Positions 8,292 to 18,617 of a stretch of DNA of 64,000 nt are shown here, piece by piece. Origin of the DNA: Pseudomonas sp. DG56-2 (GTDB taxonomy: Bacteria; Pseudomonadota; Gammaproteobacteria; Pseudomonadales; Pseudomonadaceae); assembly GCF_004803755.1 (NCBI RefSeq), contig NZ_CP032311.1:1256501-1320500 (forward strand), written 5' to 3'. The stretch's first letter is position 1. Each line of letters starts with the position of its first letter. The translations under genes and the position numbers were made by a program. The notes under the pieces are model-generated. The model saw nothing but the letters and a program-made list of their open reading frames with translations. It ran no database searches and was not told the origin of the DNA.

Positions 8292-9224
8292 TCAGGACTT
8301 CTTTTCGTCTGCAGCTTTGTCGGTAGGATTGGCGATCAGTGCCTTGAGCTCGTCGCTCATCGGGAACTGCAGATTCAGGCCCTTTGGTGGGACTGGCTGA
8401 TTGAACCATTTGTCGTAGATCTTGTTGATCTCGCCCGACTTGTAGAGGGCCACGATGGCCTTGTCGACGGCTTCCTTGAACGGTGCGTCGTCTTTGCGAA
8501 CCATACAGCCGTAGATTTCATAGGACTGAGGGGTGCCGACGATTGCCCAGCCCTTTGGATTCTTGGCCTTGGCCATTTCGCCTGCCAGCAGCGCGTCATC
8601 CATCATGAAAGCAACGGCGCGGCCAGACTCGAGCATCTGGAAGGACTCGCCATGGTCCTTGGCCGAGATGACGTTCATTTTCATCTGCTTGTCGGCGTTC
8701 ATCGACTTGAGGATGCGCTCGGAAGTGGTGCCCGCGGTCGTTACCACGTTTTTGCCCGCCAGGTCAGGGAAGTCCTTGTACTTGGCGTTTTCCGGCTTGC
8801 CGTCTTCGGCCTTGGTCAGCAGACGAGTACCGACTTCGAAGATACCGACCGAGAACGCCACTTGCTGCTGGCGTTCGACGTTGTTGGTGGTCGAACCACA
8901 CTCGACGTCAACGGTACCGTTCTGAACCAGTGGAATACGGGTCTGGGAGGTGACGAGGTTGTACTTGACCTTCAAGTCCGGCTTGTTCAGGTCCTTTTTC
9001 AGGGCCTCGACGATAGCCAACTGAATGTCATGGGAGTAACCGACGGGTTTACCCGATGCGTCGGCGATGTAAGAGAACGGGATAGAAGCGTCGCGGTGCC
9101 CCAGAGTAATGGTGCCCGAGTCGTTGATTTTTTTCAGGGTGCCGGTCAGCTCGGCGGCTGCAACTGGCGTGCTGATCAAAGCAGCTGTGATAGCTGCGCC
9201 CAACAGGTGGGGAACGATACGCAT
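8292..9224 (-). CDS. aatJ: Glutamate/aspartate ABC transporter, periplasmic binding protein
   Basis: A 310-residue solute-binding protein (GltI type). The signal peptide MRIVPHLLGAAITAALISTPVAAA is followed by the family 3 fold: GTITLGHRDASIPFSYIAD, then GYSHDIQLAIVEALK and DVECGSTTNN. It captures glutamate and aspartate in the periplasm and delivers them to AatQM. Start 9224 is set by the signal peptide and by a GAGGAAA ribosome site just upstream; an open frame continues 45 codons further but is not coding in character. A sigma-54 promoter lies about 100 bases upstream. Confidence 0.93.
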   Translation of the reverse strand: MRIVPHLLGAAITAALISTPVAAAELTGTLKKINDSGTITLGHRDASIPFSYIADASGKPVGYSHDIQLAIVEALKKDLNKPDLKVKYNLVTSQTRIPLVQNGTVDVECGSTTNNVERQQQVAFSVGIFEVGTRLLTKAEDGKPENAKYKDFPDLAGKNVVTTAGTTSERILKSMNADKQMKMNVISAKDHGESFQMLESGRAVAFMMDDALLAGEMAKAKNPKGWAIVGTPQSYEIYGCMVRKDDAPFKEAVDKAIVALYKSGEINKIYDKWFNQPVPPKGLNLQFPMSDELKALIANPTDKAADEKKS

Positions 9225-9325
9225 CAAAATTTCCTCGACGTTGTTTTTTTTATGGAGCCGTTGGCGGGCTCTTTCGTTCAGCGAACACTGCAATGAAGCG
9301 TTGCGCATTCGGGTACTGAGTGTAG

Positions 9326-9341
9326 AGCATGAGTCGTGCCA
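9326..9341 (-). promoter_or_regulatory. Sigma-54 promoter of the aat operon
   Basis: On the minus strand TGGCACGACTCATGCT matches the sigma-54 consensus TGGCACG-N4-TTGCW, with the invariant GG and GC exactly ten bases apart. It lies 102 bases before aatJ. The operon's own regulator AauR is a sigma-54 activator, which supports the call. Confidence 0.85.
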
Positions 9342-9418
9342 AGCCGTGATTTCGATCACAAGGGCCTGTAAAAGCGAGGGATTAATCTTTTATGACGAGC
9401 GTGGGGCGGGCTGCCTTG

Positions 9419-9432
9419 TCCGGATGTCCGAA
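9419..9432 (-). promoter_or_regulatory. AauR operator, imperfect copy
   Basis: TCCGG-ATGT-CCGAA differs by one base from the AauR motif TTCGG-N4-CCGAA. It lies about 85 bases upstream of the sigma-54 promoter and 31 bases (centre to centre, about three helical turns) from the perfect copy. Confidence 0.7.
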
Positions 9433-9449
9433 TGCTTTGAGTGGCAATG

Positions 9450-9463
9450 TTCGGAAAGCCGAA
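9450..9463 (-). promoter_or_regulatory. AauR operator, perfect copy
   Basis: TTCGG-AAAG-CCGAA is an exact match to the TTCGG-N4-CCGAA inverted repeat reported for AauR. Its position upstream of a sigma-54 promoter is that of an upstream activating sequence. Confidence 0.8.
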
Positions 9464-9466
9464 TGA

Positions 9467-9522
9467 GGCGCGGGGCCAGCCCGCTCCCCCCGGAACTCAG
9501 GGGAAGTGGGCTTGCCCCGCGA
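9467..9522. repeat. REP-like inverted pair downstream of glpD
   Basis: GCGGGGCCAGCCCGC-type sequence at the left and GTGGGCTTGCCCCGC at the right form opposed copies around a short GC-rich centre. This resembles the REP/REPIN repeats of Pseudomonas (GCGGGGCTTGCCCGC core). It occupies the gap between aat operators and the glpD stop codon and can also fold as a transcript hairpin. Confidence 0.6.
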
Positions 9523-9535
9523 TGCTTTGCTGACT

Positions 9536-11074
9536 TCAGGCCGCTTGAGCGCGTGCTCGATTCAATTCCAGGCGTTGCAAGTAATCGCGCAGTGCCTGTT
9601 GCTCCCCTGCGCTGGTGAACAAGCCCAGTTTGCTCCGACGCCACAAGATATCGTCAGCGCTGACTGCCCATTCTTCACTGCACAGGTAATCCACTTCGCG
9701 AGTGAACAGGCCGCCGCCGATGGCTTCACCCAGGTCCACGGGGCCGTCAACCCCTTCGAGCAGGCGCCAGACCCGCGTGCCGTAGGTGAGCGCCCAGCGC
9801 TTGGCGATTTCCGCTGGCAGCCAGCCGCAACGGGCGAGGATGGCGTCGCTGAGGGCTTGCGGGGTGGTCATGTCTTCGCCTCCCGGTAGCGTGGCGCTGG
9901 CGGTCCAGCTTCCACGCATCTGGGTGAAGAAAGGCGCGAGTTGGCCCATGGCCGATTCAGCCAGCTTGCGGTAGGTGGTCAGCTTGCCGCCAAACACCGA
10001 AAGCAGAGGTGCTTCACCGGTGCTTGAGGACAGCGCCAGGGTGTAGTCACGGGTCACAGCTGATGGGTTGTCGGATTCGTCGTTGCACAACGGACGTACG
10101 CCCGCGTAGGTGTGGAGGATGTCTGCACGGCTGAGTTGATGATTGAAATGCTCGTTTACCACCTTGAGCAGGTAGTCCGTCTCGCCTTCGGTAATCGTGA
10201 CCTCGGCCGGATCACCGGTGTATTCGCGATCGGTTGTGCCAATCAGGGTGAAGCGCTCCAAATACGGGATGGCGAACACGATGCGCTGGTCTTCGTTCTG
10301 CAGAATGTAGGCGTGCTCACCTTCGTACAGTCTCGGTACGATCAGGTGGCTGCCTTGAATCAGGCGAATGCCATAAGGCGCGTCGAGCTTGAGGTCGTCC
10401 TGAATGAACTTTGCAACCCATGGACCGGCGGCATTGACCAGCGCGCGGGCGCGAATCGATTTCTGGCTGCCATCGGCGTGTTCCAGCACCACGTTCCATA
10501 CGCCATCAACGCGTTGAGCGCTGATGCAACGGGTGCGCGTGCGGATATCGGCACCGTTTTCACGGGCTGCCATGGCGTTGAGCACGACCAGTCGCGCGTC
10601 ATCAACCGCGCAGTCGGCGTACTCGAAGCCGCGGGTGATTGCCGGCTTGAGCGGGTTGCCGGGGCCAAAGCGCAGGCTGCGGGAAGCACCGAGCTGTTTG
10701 CGTTTACCCAGGTTGTCGTACAGGAACAAGCCAGCACGAATCATCCATGCGGGTCGCAAGTGCGGGCGATGCGGGAGCACAAAGCGCATCGGCTTGACGA
10801 TATGCGGGGCTTTGGCCAGCAGTACCTCACGCTCGGCCAGCGCTTCACGCACCAAGCGAAACTCGTAGTGTTCCAGATAACGCAAGCCGCCGTGAATCAG
10901 CTTGCTGCTGGCCGACGAGGTATGGCTTGCCAGGTCGTCTTTCTCGCAGAGAAAAACCGACAGCCCGCGCCCGGCCGCGTCGGCGGCAATGCCGACGCCG
11001 TTGATGCCGCCGCCAATTACGGCGAGGTCATAGATGTCGGCAAGGGGGGGCGATGACAAGCTGGATTGCGGCAC
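9536..11074 (-). CDS. glpD: Aerobic glycerol-3-phosphate dehydrogenase
   Basis: A 512-residue FAD enzyme that oxidises glycerol 3-phosphate to dihydroxyacetone phosphate at the inner membrane and feeds electrons to the quinone pool. The N-terminal FAD motif is DLAVIGGGINGVGIAADAAG, followed by SSKLIHGGLRYLE; the C-terminal DAO domain includes GGKLTTYRKLAE. Two starts are possible: TTG at 11089 and GTG at 11074. GTG is chosen because GAGGAAG lies eight bases before it and the length then fits the family. It is the last gene of the glp cluster, with its own leader of about 180 bases after glpR. Confidence 0.93.
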   Translation of the reverse strand: MPQSSLSSPPLADIYDLAVIGGGINGVGIAADAAGRGLSVFLCEKDDLASHTSSASSKLIHGGLRYLEHYEFRLVREALAEREVLLAKAPHIVKPMRFVLPHRPHLRPAWMIRAGLFLYDNLGKRKQLGASRSLRFGPGNPLKPAITRGFEYADCAVDDARLVVLNAMAARENGADIRTRTRCISAQRVDGVWNVVLEHADGSQKSIRARALVNAAGPWVAKFIQDDLKLDAPYGIRLIQGSHLIVPRLYEGEHAYILQNEDQRIVFAIPYLERFTLIGTTDREYTGDPAEVTITEGETDYLLKVVNEHFNHQLSRADILHTYAGVRPLCNDESDNPSAVTRDYTLALSSSTGEAPLLSVFGGKLTTYRKLAESAMGQLAPFFTQMRGSWTASATLPGGEDMTTPQALSDAILARCGWLPAEIAKRWALTYGTRVWRLLEGVDGPVDLGEAIGGGLFTREVDYLCSEEWAVSADDILWRRSKLGLFTSAGEQQALRDYLQRLELNRARAQAA

Positions 11075-11107
11075 GGGCGGCTTCCTCAAGAACTCTAGTA
11101 TCGATTC

Positions 11108-11134
11108 TGAACATCAATGTTCATTTTCGAAAAT
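11108..11134 (-). promoter_or_regulatory. Overlapping palindromes upstream of glpD, candidate GlpR operator
   Basis: TGAACAT-CA-ATGTTCA (11108-11123) is an inverted repeat whose arms resemble the TGTTCG-type half-sites of DeoR-family GlpR. ATTTTCGAAAAT (11123-11134) is a perfect 12-base palindrome that abuts it. A related ACGAACATGT lies at about 11210. GlpR encoded just upstream is the natural ligand, but this is inferred. Confidence 0.5.
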
Positions 11135-11252
11135 AGTAGCGCAACGAAATGCCGCATGCCAGTCGCTTTCAATAGAAAATACTGATCAGATTACAGATAA
11201 ATGAAAATTTACGAACATGTGCGCTGCCACCCAAGCGGTGGCAGCTGCGCTT

Positions 11253-12008
11253 TCAGACCACTTCCAGACGGATCTTGTGCTGGTTGAGCAGTTGGGTGAG
11301 GGCTGGAACAGGGGCGTGATCGGTGACCAGGCAATCGATCAGGCTGATCGATCCCAAACGCACCATGGCGTTGCGGCCGAACTTGCTTGAGTCGGCCGCG
11401 AGGATGACCTGGCGGGCGTTGGCAATGATCGCTTGGGAAACCCGTACTTCCTGATAATCGAAATCCAGCAGGCTGCCGTCCTCGTCGATCCCACTGATAC
11501 CTACCAGAGCGAAGTCGACCTTGAACTGATTGATGAAGTCGACACTGGCCTGGCCAACCACGCCGCCGTCACGGCGGACATTGCCACCTGCCAGAAGCAC
11601 CTCGAAGTCATCCTTGGCACTGAGGATGGAGGCGACGTGCAGGTTGTTGGTGATGATTTTCAGATGGTTGTGATTGAGCAGGGCACGGGCGATCGACTCG
11701 GTCGTCGTGCCGATATTGATGAACAATGAGGCGTGGTCAGGAATCTGGGCCGCGATAGCTTCGGCAATTCGCTGCTTTTCGTCGCGCATCTGGTCTGCGC
11801 GCATGGCGTAAGCGGTGTTCTCGATGCTCGAGTCGTAAGCGGCGCCCCCGTGGTAACGGCGCAGCAGATTCACTTCGGCGAGTTGGTTGATATCACGGCG
11901 GATGGTTTGCGGGGTAACGACAAACAACTGCGCCATTTCCTCGATACTGACATAGCCGCGCTCGCGGACCAGTTCGAGGATTTGTTGTTGGCGTGGAGGG
12001 AGGTTCAT
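11253..12008 (-). CDS. glpR: DeoR-family repressor of the glycerol regulon
   Basis: A 251-residue DeoR-type regulator. The N-terminal helix-turn-helix ([20 protein letters not shown] and [12 protein letters not shown]) is followed by the sugar-phosphate sensor domain with [14 protein letters not shown] and the [14 protein letters not shown] segment. It represses glp genes until glycerol 3-phosphate binds. Start 12008 (MNLPPRQQQ) is the family start and has an AAAGGA ribosome site; the frame extends nine codons further. It lies between glpK and glpD. Confidence 0.93.
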   Translation of the reverse strand: MNLPPRQQQILELVRERGYVSIEEMAQLFVVTPQTIRRDINQLAEVNLLRRYHGGAAYDSSIENTAYAMRADQMRDEKQRIAEAIAAQIPDHASLFINIGTTTESIARALLNHNHLKIITNNLHVASILSAKDDFEVLLAGGNVRRDGGVVGQASVDFINQFKVDFALVGISGIDEDGSLLDFDYQEVRVSQAIIANARQVILAADSSKFGRNAMVRLGSISLIDCLVTDHAPVPALTQLLNQHKIRLEVV

Positions 12009-12057
12009 GGGCGGTCCTTTGCGGCTGCCGGGCAAATTGCGCCATGAAAGCAGCTCA

Positions 12058-12110
12058 AGCTACAAGCTGCAAGCCACAAGATGATCAGCTTGCCCTTGCA
12101 GCTTGTAGCT
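12058..12110. repeat. REP-like inverted repeat between glpK and glpR
   Basis: AGCTACAAGCTGCAAG (12058-12073) and CTTGCAGCTTGTAGCT (12095-12110) are perfect 16-bp inverted arms with a 21-base loop; a further degenerate copy (AGCTTGCAGCTAG) follows to 12125. Sequences with this AGCTTGCAGCTT theme are dispersed extragenic repeats in Pseudomonas. It would form a stable hairpin in glpFKR transcripts. Confidence 0.7.
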
Positions 12111-12128
12111 CCAGCTTGCAGCTAGCGG

Positions 12129-13694
<1,566 letters not shown>

Positions 13695-14546
13695 TCAAGA
13701 TGCCTGGGTCTTGCCCTGAGGGTTGGCGTCGGTCTGGGCGTTGTCGCTCTCGGCAACCGGTAGGTTACGGGCGATGACGCCGCGATACAGGGCGGCTCCA
13801 AGGATCGCTCCTATGATCGGCGCAAAAATCGGAATCAGGAAATAGGGAATGTCACGACCGCCAGTAAAGGCGATTTCGCCCCATCCAGCGAGGAATGCCA
13901 TCAGTTTGGGCCCAAGGTCACGAGCAGGGTTCATGGCAAAACCGGTCAGGGGACCCATTGCGCTGCCGATCACGGCAATCAGCAGTCCGATCAACAGTGG
14001 CGCCAGGGCGCCTCGTGGCAGGCCGTTGTTGTCGTCGGTCAGGGCCATGATCACTGCCATCAACACCGCGGTAATGATCATTTCGACCAGAAAGGCTTGA
14101 GTCGTGGACAGTGACGGGTGTGGGTAGGTCGAGAATACCGAGGCAAGTTCCAAGCTGGCTTGGCTGCCACGGATCATTTGATGCGCTTGTTCGAAATCGA
14201 AGAAAAGATTGCTGTAGAGCGTGTAAACCAACGCGGCGCCACAAAAGGCGCCGGCGATCTGGGCAATGATGTAGAAGGGCAGCTTGTGCTTTTCGAAGCC
14301 TGCGAACAGCCACAGGGCAATACTCACCGCAGGGTTCAAATGCGCGCCGGAAACCCCGGCAGTCAGGTAGATCGCCATGCTTACGCCGACGCCCCAGATG
14401 ATGCTTATTTCCCATAACCCGAAACTGGCGCCCGCGACCTTGAGCGCGGCGACGCAGCCGGTGCCGAAGAAGATCAGCAGCGCGGTGCCGAGGAATTCGG
14501 CCATGCACTGACTTGAAAGTGTTGGTTGTCGCTGAGCAGTCGTCAT
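13695..14546 (-). CDS. glpF: Glycerol uptake facilitator
   Basis: A 283-residue aquaglyceroporin of the inner membrane that lets glycerol diffuse in. The two pore half-helix motifs are intact: AHLNPAVS near residue 71 and FAMNPARD near residue 205. Six membrane helices are evident. It heads the glpFK unit; the 283-base gap before the divergent ybaK-like gene holds its promoter. The C-terminal 20 residues are polar and variable. Confidence 0.95.
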   Translation of the reverse strand: MTTAQRQPTLSSQCMAEFLGTALLIFFGTGCVAALKVAGASFGLWEISIIWGVGVSMAIYLTAGVSGAHLNPAVSIALWLFAGFEKHKLPFYIIAQIAGAFCGAALVYTLYSNLFFDFEQAHQMIRGSQASLELASVFSTYPHPSLSTTQAFLVEMIITAVLMAVIMALTDDNNGLPRGALAPLLIGLLIAVIGSAMGPLTGFAMNPARDLGPKLMAFLAGWGEIAFTGGRDIPYFLIPIFAPIIGAILGAALYRGVIARNLPVAESDNAQTDANPQGKTQAS

Positions 14547-14829
14547 TCGTTACCTCGGTTCTTGTTGTTGTGAGGCGCTGTGAGCGCTCGACAAAAACCC
14601 GACAGAAATCCCCATTTCAGTCAGGCAGCGGCAGGAAATGCACCTTATCGGGGCATAGCTATATTCAGAATCGAAAAAATATAGACAAGAAACGCTTATG
14701 TCAAAGGTCGAAAGTGAACCGTCGTTCATAATCTGACTATTGGCGACATTAAGGGGCGTTGGATGATGCGCAGGTTTTGCCCTAAAGTAGCTGGCGGAAA
14801 AGTACTCAACTATTTGTTTGGAGTCGCGC
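14547..14829. promoter_or_regulatory. Divergent promoter region glpF / ybaK-like gene
   Basis: This gap is AT-richer than its surroundings. It contains AATCGAAAAAATATAG and GGTCGAAAGTGAACC stretches that share TCGAAA with the palindrome upstream of glpD, so GlpR may bind here. No gene is supported. Confidence 0.4.
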
Positions 14830-15300
14830 ATGACCCCCGCTCTGGATCTGCTGAAAAAAGTTCGTGCCGAACACACAATCCACAGCTATGAACACGATCC
14901 CAAAGCAGCGTCCTACGGCCTTGAAGCAGCCGAGAAGCTGAGTCTTGAGCCGGTACGAGTGTTCAAGACCTTGTTGGCGAGCAGTGAAAAGGGGGAGTTG
15001 TTGGTGGCCGTTGTCCCCGTCGTCGGTAGTCTGGATCTGAAGGGCCTGGCGCATGCGGCGGGCGTCAAGAAGTGCGAAATGGCTGATCCCGCGGCCGCTC
15101 AACGTTCCACAGGCTACCTGCTCGGTGGCATCAGCCCGCTGGGGCAAAAGAAGCGATTGCGCACGTTCATCGACGAATCGGCTCAATCCTTTGAAACAAT
15201 TTTCGTCAGTGCCGGGCGCCGAGGCCTGGAGGTGGAGTTGGCGGCTGCGGTGCTAGCCGAGCACACTCAGGCAAAATTCGCGGCCGTTGCCCGCGGCTGA
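14830..15300 (+). CDS. ybaK: Cys-tRNA(Pro) deacylase, YbaK/EbsC family
   Basis: A 156-residue single-domain YbaK protein. The family hydrolyses mischarged Cys-tRNA(Pro) in trans to ProRS. Hallmarks seen are the N-terminal LLKKVRAEHTIHSYEHDPKA segment, VFKTLLASSEKGELLVAVVP with the conserved catalytic-site Lys, and GYLLGGISPLGQKKRL. Start 14830 is preferred: ATG with GGAG nearby, whereas the longer frame uses TTG. It is divergent from glpF and followed 95 bases later by a PhzF-like gene. Confidence 0.9.
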   Translation: MTPALDLLKKVRAEHTIHSYEHDPKAASYGLEAAEKLSLEPVRVFKTLLASSEKGELLVAVVPVVGSLDLKGLAHAAGVKKCEMADPAAAQRSTGYLLGGISPLGQKKRLRTFIDESAQSFETIFVSAGRRGLEVELAAAVLAEHTQAKFAAVARG

Positions 15301-15395
15301 AATCTGTATGCTCGAAATCGGACGATTCTGTCTCTGTCGGCCGCCAGCACCGACAGGGCATGCTCTGCGGCCCGCCACACAGAGAGAGTCGTTCC

Positions 15396-16175
15396 ATGCA
15401 GCTTGAATTCCATCAGGTCGATGCTTTCAGCGACCGTCCCTTCGCTGGTAACCCGGCCATGGTCTATCGCCTTGATAGCTGGCTCACCGATGAGCTGATG
15501 CAGCAGATCGCCGCCGAACATAACCTGGCCGAGACAGCGTTCGTCGTTCCCCGCGCCGAAGGCTGGCAGATTCGCTGGTTTACGCCCACCACTGAAGTGC
15601 CGTTGTGCGGTCATGCAACCTTGGCCAGTGCCCATGTGTTGTTCGACGTCTATAAAGAACCCAGTGAGCGGCTGCAGTTTCAAAGCCGATCCGGCCCCTT
15701 GGGTGTCACCCGTGAGGGCGAGCGCCTGCTGCTGGATTTCCCACGTAGCGATCCGCAGCCATTGGTCGAGAATGTGCCGGTGGCCGAGGCGCTGGGGTGC
15801 CCAGTGTTGGAAGTATGGAAAACTGCGGAGCTGTTGGTGGTGGTCGAGTCTGAGCAAGTGTTGCGGGCCTGCACCCCGGACATGGCCGCTTTGGCACAAC
15901 TCCCGGGGCTCGGGGTGATTGTCACGGCGCCGGGCATCGACCACGATTTTGTTTCGCGTTACTTTGCCCCGGGAATAGGCATCCCCGAGGACCCGGTAAC
16001 GGGCTCGACGCACTGTAGCTTGACGCCGTACTGGGCGAATCGACTGGGCAAGACCGAGCTACGAGCGTTTCAGTGTTCGAGCCGGGGCGGGGCCTTGTTC
16101 TGTCGCTTGGAAGGGGATCGTGTGAAGATTGGCGGGCACGCAAGGCGTGTGGCCAGTGGAACCTTGATGCTCTAA
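15396..16175 (+). CDS. PhzF family isomerase-like protein
   Basis: A 259-residue PhzF/YddE-family protein. The N-terminal HQVDAFSDRPFAGNPAMV carries the family motif, NLAETAFV contains the conserved Glu used for proton transfer in PhzF, and the C-terminal half has IPEDPVTGSTHCSLTPYW. PhzF isomerises a phenazine precursor, but stand-alone homologues such as this, without phenazine genes nearby, have unknown substrates. A GAGAGAG stretch precedes the ATG. It ends at a palindrome shared with the convergent ABC gene. Confidence 0.88.
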   Translation: MQLEFHQVDAFSDRPFAGNPAMVYRLDSWLTDELMQQIAAEHNLAETAFVVPRAEGWQIRWFTPTTEVPLCGHATLASAHVLFDVYKEPSERLQFQSRSGPLGVTREGERLLLDFPRSDPQPLVENVPVAEALGCPVLEVWKTAELLVVVESEQVLRACTPDMAALAQLPGLGVIVTAPGIDHDFVSRYFAPGIGIPEDPVTGSTHCSLTPYWANRLGKTELRAFQCSSRGGALFCRLEGDRVKIGGHARRVASGTLML

Positions 16176-16179
16176 CAAC

Positions 16180-16201
16180 ATCGCGGGGCTTGCCCCGCGA
16201 T
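16180..16201. terminator. Palindrome between convergent genes
   Basis: ATCGCGGGGC-TT-GCCCCGCGAT is a perfect 10-bp stem with a 2-base centre, four bases after the PhzF-like stop codon and 11 bases before the stop of the convergent ABC gene. It has the REP core CGCGGGGC and may serve as a bidirectional terminator. Confidence 0.65.
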
Positions 16202-16212
16202 GAGGTCGTCGA

Positions 16213-17322
16213 TCAAACCGCCGAGCTATAGCGGCGAACACCGTTCTCGAGTGCCGGCAGTTGCGCTGCGACACTGCCCGGCACGGCAAACACCACCAAG
16301 TGGTCCGCTGCCACTTCAATTCCCACATCGCTACCAACCTGATGATCGTTGTGGCTCGGGAAGATTGCTTCGAGTTGGCTGCCGGTGGGCAGTTGCAGTC
16401 GATACAGGGTGGATGCGCCGAGGAAGCTTTTGCCAACGATCAGCGCCTTCAGCTCGCTATGCGGGGCGTGAATGATGTCGTCGGGGCGCAACAGCACGTC
16501 CACGGCACTTCCCGGTGTCAGGTTGTAGGCGCGGTTGCCATGCAGTTCACCGAGCTCGGTATGCACCGATTCCGGACTGGTCAACTGGCCACGAATGAAA
16601 TAGCCCTGGCCAATGAAGCTGGCGACGAATGGGGTCAACGGTTCGTGGTAGAGGTTGTATGGCGTGTCCCACTGCTCCAGGCGGCCTTCCTTGAAGACGC
16701 CGACATGATCGCTCACGGCGAACGCTTCTTCCTGATCGTGAGTTACCAGAATTGCGCTGGTGCCACGGCTTTTGAGAATCTCGCGAACTTCATGGCTGAG
16801 GCGGCGGCGCAGCTCCACATCGAGGTTGGAGAACGGCTCGTCGAGCAGCAGCAGTTGTGGCTCGGGTGCCAGTGCGCGGGCAAGGGCAACCCGTTGCTGC
16901 TGGCCCCCGGAAAGCTCGTGAGGATAGCGTTTGCCAAGGCCGCCGAGCTTGACCAGCTCGAGCATTTCTTCAATCACCTGGCGCTGTTGCGGATGCTTGG
17001 CAATACCGAAGGCGATGTTCTCGGCGACGGTCAGGTGTGGAAATAGCGCGTAGTCCTGAAACACCATGCCTATTCGGCGTTTCTCCGGTGCCAGGGTAAA
17101 ACCGGCTTTGGAGATAACCTCGCCACCCAACTGGATTTCACCTTCGTGTACCGGTTCGAAACCGGCGATGGCGCGCAGGGTAGTGGTCTTGCCGCAGCCT
17201 GAGGAGCCCAGCAGGCAACCAATGTCGCCGGCATTCAGGTGCAGGTTGAGGTTCTGGACGATGCGCTGCTCGCCATAGCCACAGGCGAGCTCGCGCAGGT
17301 TAAGCAGTAAAGGTTGACTCAT
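16213..17322 (-). CDS. Orphan ABC transporter ATP-binding protein (FbpC/PotA type)
   Basis: A 369-residue MalK/PotA/FbpC-class ATPase. Walker [10 protein letters not shown] (about 38-46), Q loop [12 protein letters not shown], signature LSGGQQQR, Walker [12 protein letters not shown] and switch His in LVTHDQEEA are intact; the C-terminal quarter is a TOBE-type regulatory domain ([12 protein letters not shown]). Such subunits drive import of iron(III), polyamines or anions. No permease or binding protein is near, so its partner is encoded elsewhere. The N-terminus overlaps the argF stop codon by four bases, so it is probably co-transcribed with argF. Confidence 0.88.
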   Translation of the reverse strand: MSQPLLLNLRELACGYGEQRIVQNLNLHLNAGDIGCLLGSSGCGKTTTLRAIAGFEPVHEGEIQLGGEVISKAGFTLAPEKRRIGMVFQDYALFPHLTVAENIAFGIAKHPQQRQVIEEMLELVKLGGLGKRYPHELSGGQQQRVALARALAPEPQLLLLDEPFSNLDVELRRRLSHEVREILKSRGTSAILVTHDQEEAFAVSDHVGVFKEGRLEQWDTPYNLYHEPLTPFVASFIGQGYFIRGQLTSPESVHTELGELHGNRAYNLTPGSAVDVLLRPDDIIHAPHSELKALIVGKSFLGASTLYRLQLPTGSQLEAIFPSHNDHQVGSDVGIEVAADHLVVFAVPGSVAAQLPALENGVRRYSSAV

Positions 17323-18239
17323 GCGTGGTGATAGGCCGGTTCAACAAGAAATTCGAGAAGCGCCTTCTGTGCATGCAAGCGGTTTTCAGCCTGGTCCCAG
17401 GCGACCGAACGGGGGTCGTCGAGCAGGTCCATACTGATTTCCTCGCCACGGTGGGCGGGCAAGCAGTGCATGAACAGGGCATCGGGTGCTGCCAGGTCGA
17501 GCAGTTCGCGAGTTACCTGGTAAGGCGCGAACAAAGCCAGACGGCGTGCAGTTTCCTCCTCCTGCCCCATGGAAGTCCAGACATCGGTGCTCACCAGATG
17601 GGCACCCTGTACGGCTTCCTTCGGTTCGCGGAAGATCTGTACGCGGCCACCGGCCTGGGCCAGGAACTGCGGATTGGGTTCGAACTCGGCCGGGCAGGCG
17701 ATGCGCAGCTGGAAGTCGAACTGGATGGCCGCTTCTATATAGCTGTTGCACATGTTGTTGCCATCACCGATCCAGGCCACTGTTTTGCCCTGGATCGAGC
17801 CACGGTGCTCGAGGAAGGTTTGCATGTCGGCCAGCAACTGGCATGGGTGCAAATCGTCGGACAGACCGTTGATGACCGGAACGCGGGAATTTGCCGCAAA
17901 TTCGGTCAGGGTGCTATGGGCGAAGGTGCGGATCATCACCGCATCCAACATGCGCGACATGACGATGGCGCAGTCGCCGATCGGTTCACCACGGCCCAGT
18001 TGGGTGTCCCGTGGCGACAGGAAGATGGCCTGGCCGCCGAGCTGGATCATACCGGCTTCGAACGACAGGCGAGTACGGGTCGAGGACTTTTCGAAGATCA
18101 TTCCCAGTACGCGGTTTTTCAACGGTTCGAACAGTACGCCGCGGTTACGCAGGTCCTTCAGCTCGATACCTCGACGGATCACACTGAGCAGTTCTTCGGG
18201 TGTGAAATCCATCAGGGAGAGAAAGTGCCTAGCGCTCAT
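17319..18239 (-). CDS. argF: Ornithine carbamoyltransferase, anabolic
   Basis: A 306-residue enzyme that makes citrulline from ornithine and carbamoyl phosphate in arginine biosynthesis. The carbamoyl-phosphate loop [13 protein letters not shown] (in [12 protein letters not shown]), and the ornithine-binding [10 protein letters not shown] are present. Length and the neighbouring genes match the anabolic argF of Pseudomonas rather than the catabolic arcB. An ArgR-type half-site lies 126-141 bases upstream. It overlaps the downstream ABC gene by four bases. Confidence 0.95.
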   Translation of the reverse strand: MSARHFLSLMDFTPEELLSVIRRGIELKDLRNRGVLFEPLKNRVLGMIFEKSSTRTRLSFEAGMIQLGGQAIFLSPRDTQLGRGEPIGDCAIVMSRMLDAVMIRTFAHSTLTEFAANSRVPVINGLSDDLHPCQLLADMQTFLEHRGSIQGKTVAWIGDGNNMCNSYIEAAIQFDFQLRIACPAEFEPNPQFLAQAGGRVQIFREPKEAVQGAHLVSTDVWTSMGQEEETARRLALFAPYQVTRELLDLAAPDALFMHCLPAHRGEEISMDLLDDPRSVAWDQAENRLHAQKALLEFLVEPAYHHA

Positions 18240-18617
18240 TTTTGACTACCTTTTTGCAACAGACCGCAGATCAGTCATACCGGTTTTCTGAAACAACGGA
18301 AGTGACCTGCGGCGAAAGCCGCACGGGGCGACGAATTAGGGGAAGACGCAATACTATAATTAAATGTCGCGCCATACCAAGAGGGGGTTTCGTCACCGAT
18401 GTCTTAGGTAGTGTCGTAACCCATTGGATAGAAGCTTTTTTTATACGTTACACAGGGTTTTACACTGCCTGCCAGCGCCTTGGCAAACTCGCTTGCTGGC
18501 TGCGGGGCGAATCGCTGCGCCTGATGGGCGAAGATTCACGCGACAAACCTCACTGGTGCGCAGGCAAGGCCGGGCTCATAGTCATCTTCATCCCAGACCC
18601 CCGAGCAAGAGGTGGCC
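18240..18617. other. Intergenic region argF / molybdopterin oxidoreductase
   Basis: This 378-base divergent gap holds the ArgR-type site and an AT-rich tract around 18425-18465 (TTTTTTTATACGTTACACAGG) that may be the promoter of the rightward gene. Short open frames here lack ribosome sites and recognisable sequence, so no gene is called. Confidence 0.5.
18365..18380 (-). promoter_or_regulatory. ArgR-type half-site in the argF promoter region
   Basis: TGTCGC-N8-AA on the plus strand matches the half-site consensus described for Pseudomonas ArgR. It overlaps a TATAGT/TATAAT-like region (about 18350-18357), where binding would block argF transcription. Confidence 0.55.

Noticed and set aside
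14547..14829. Possible riboswitch or small RNA between glpF and ybaK-like gene
   Set aside because: AT-rich, but no convincing stems or known aptamer pattern; treated as promoter DNA only.
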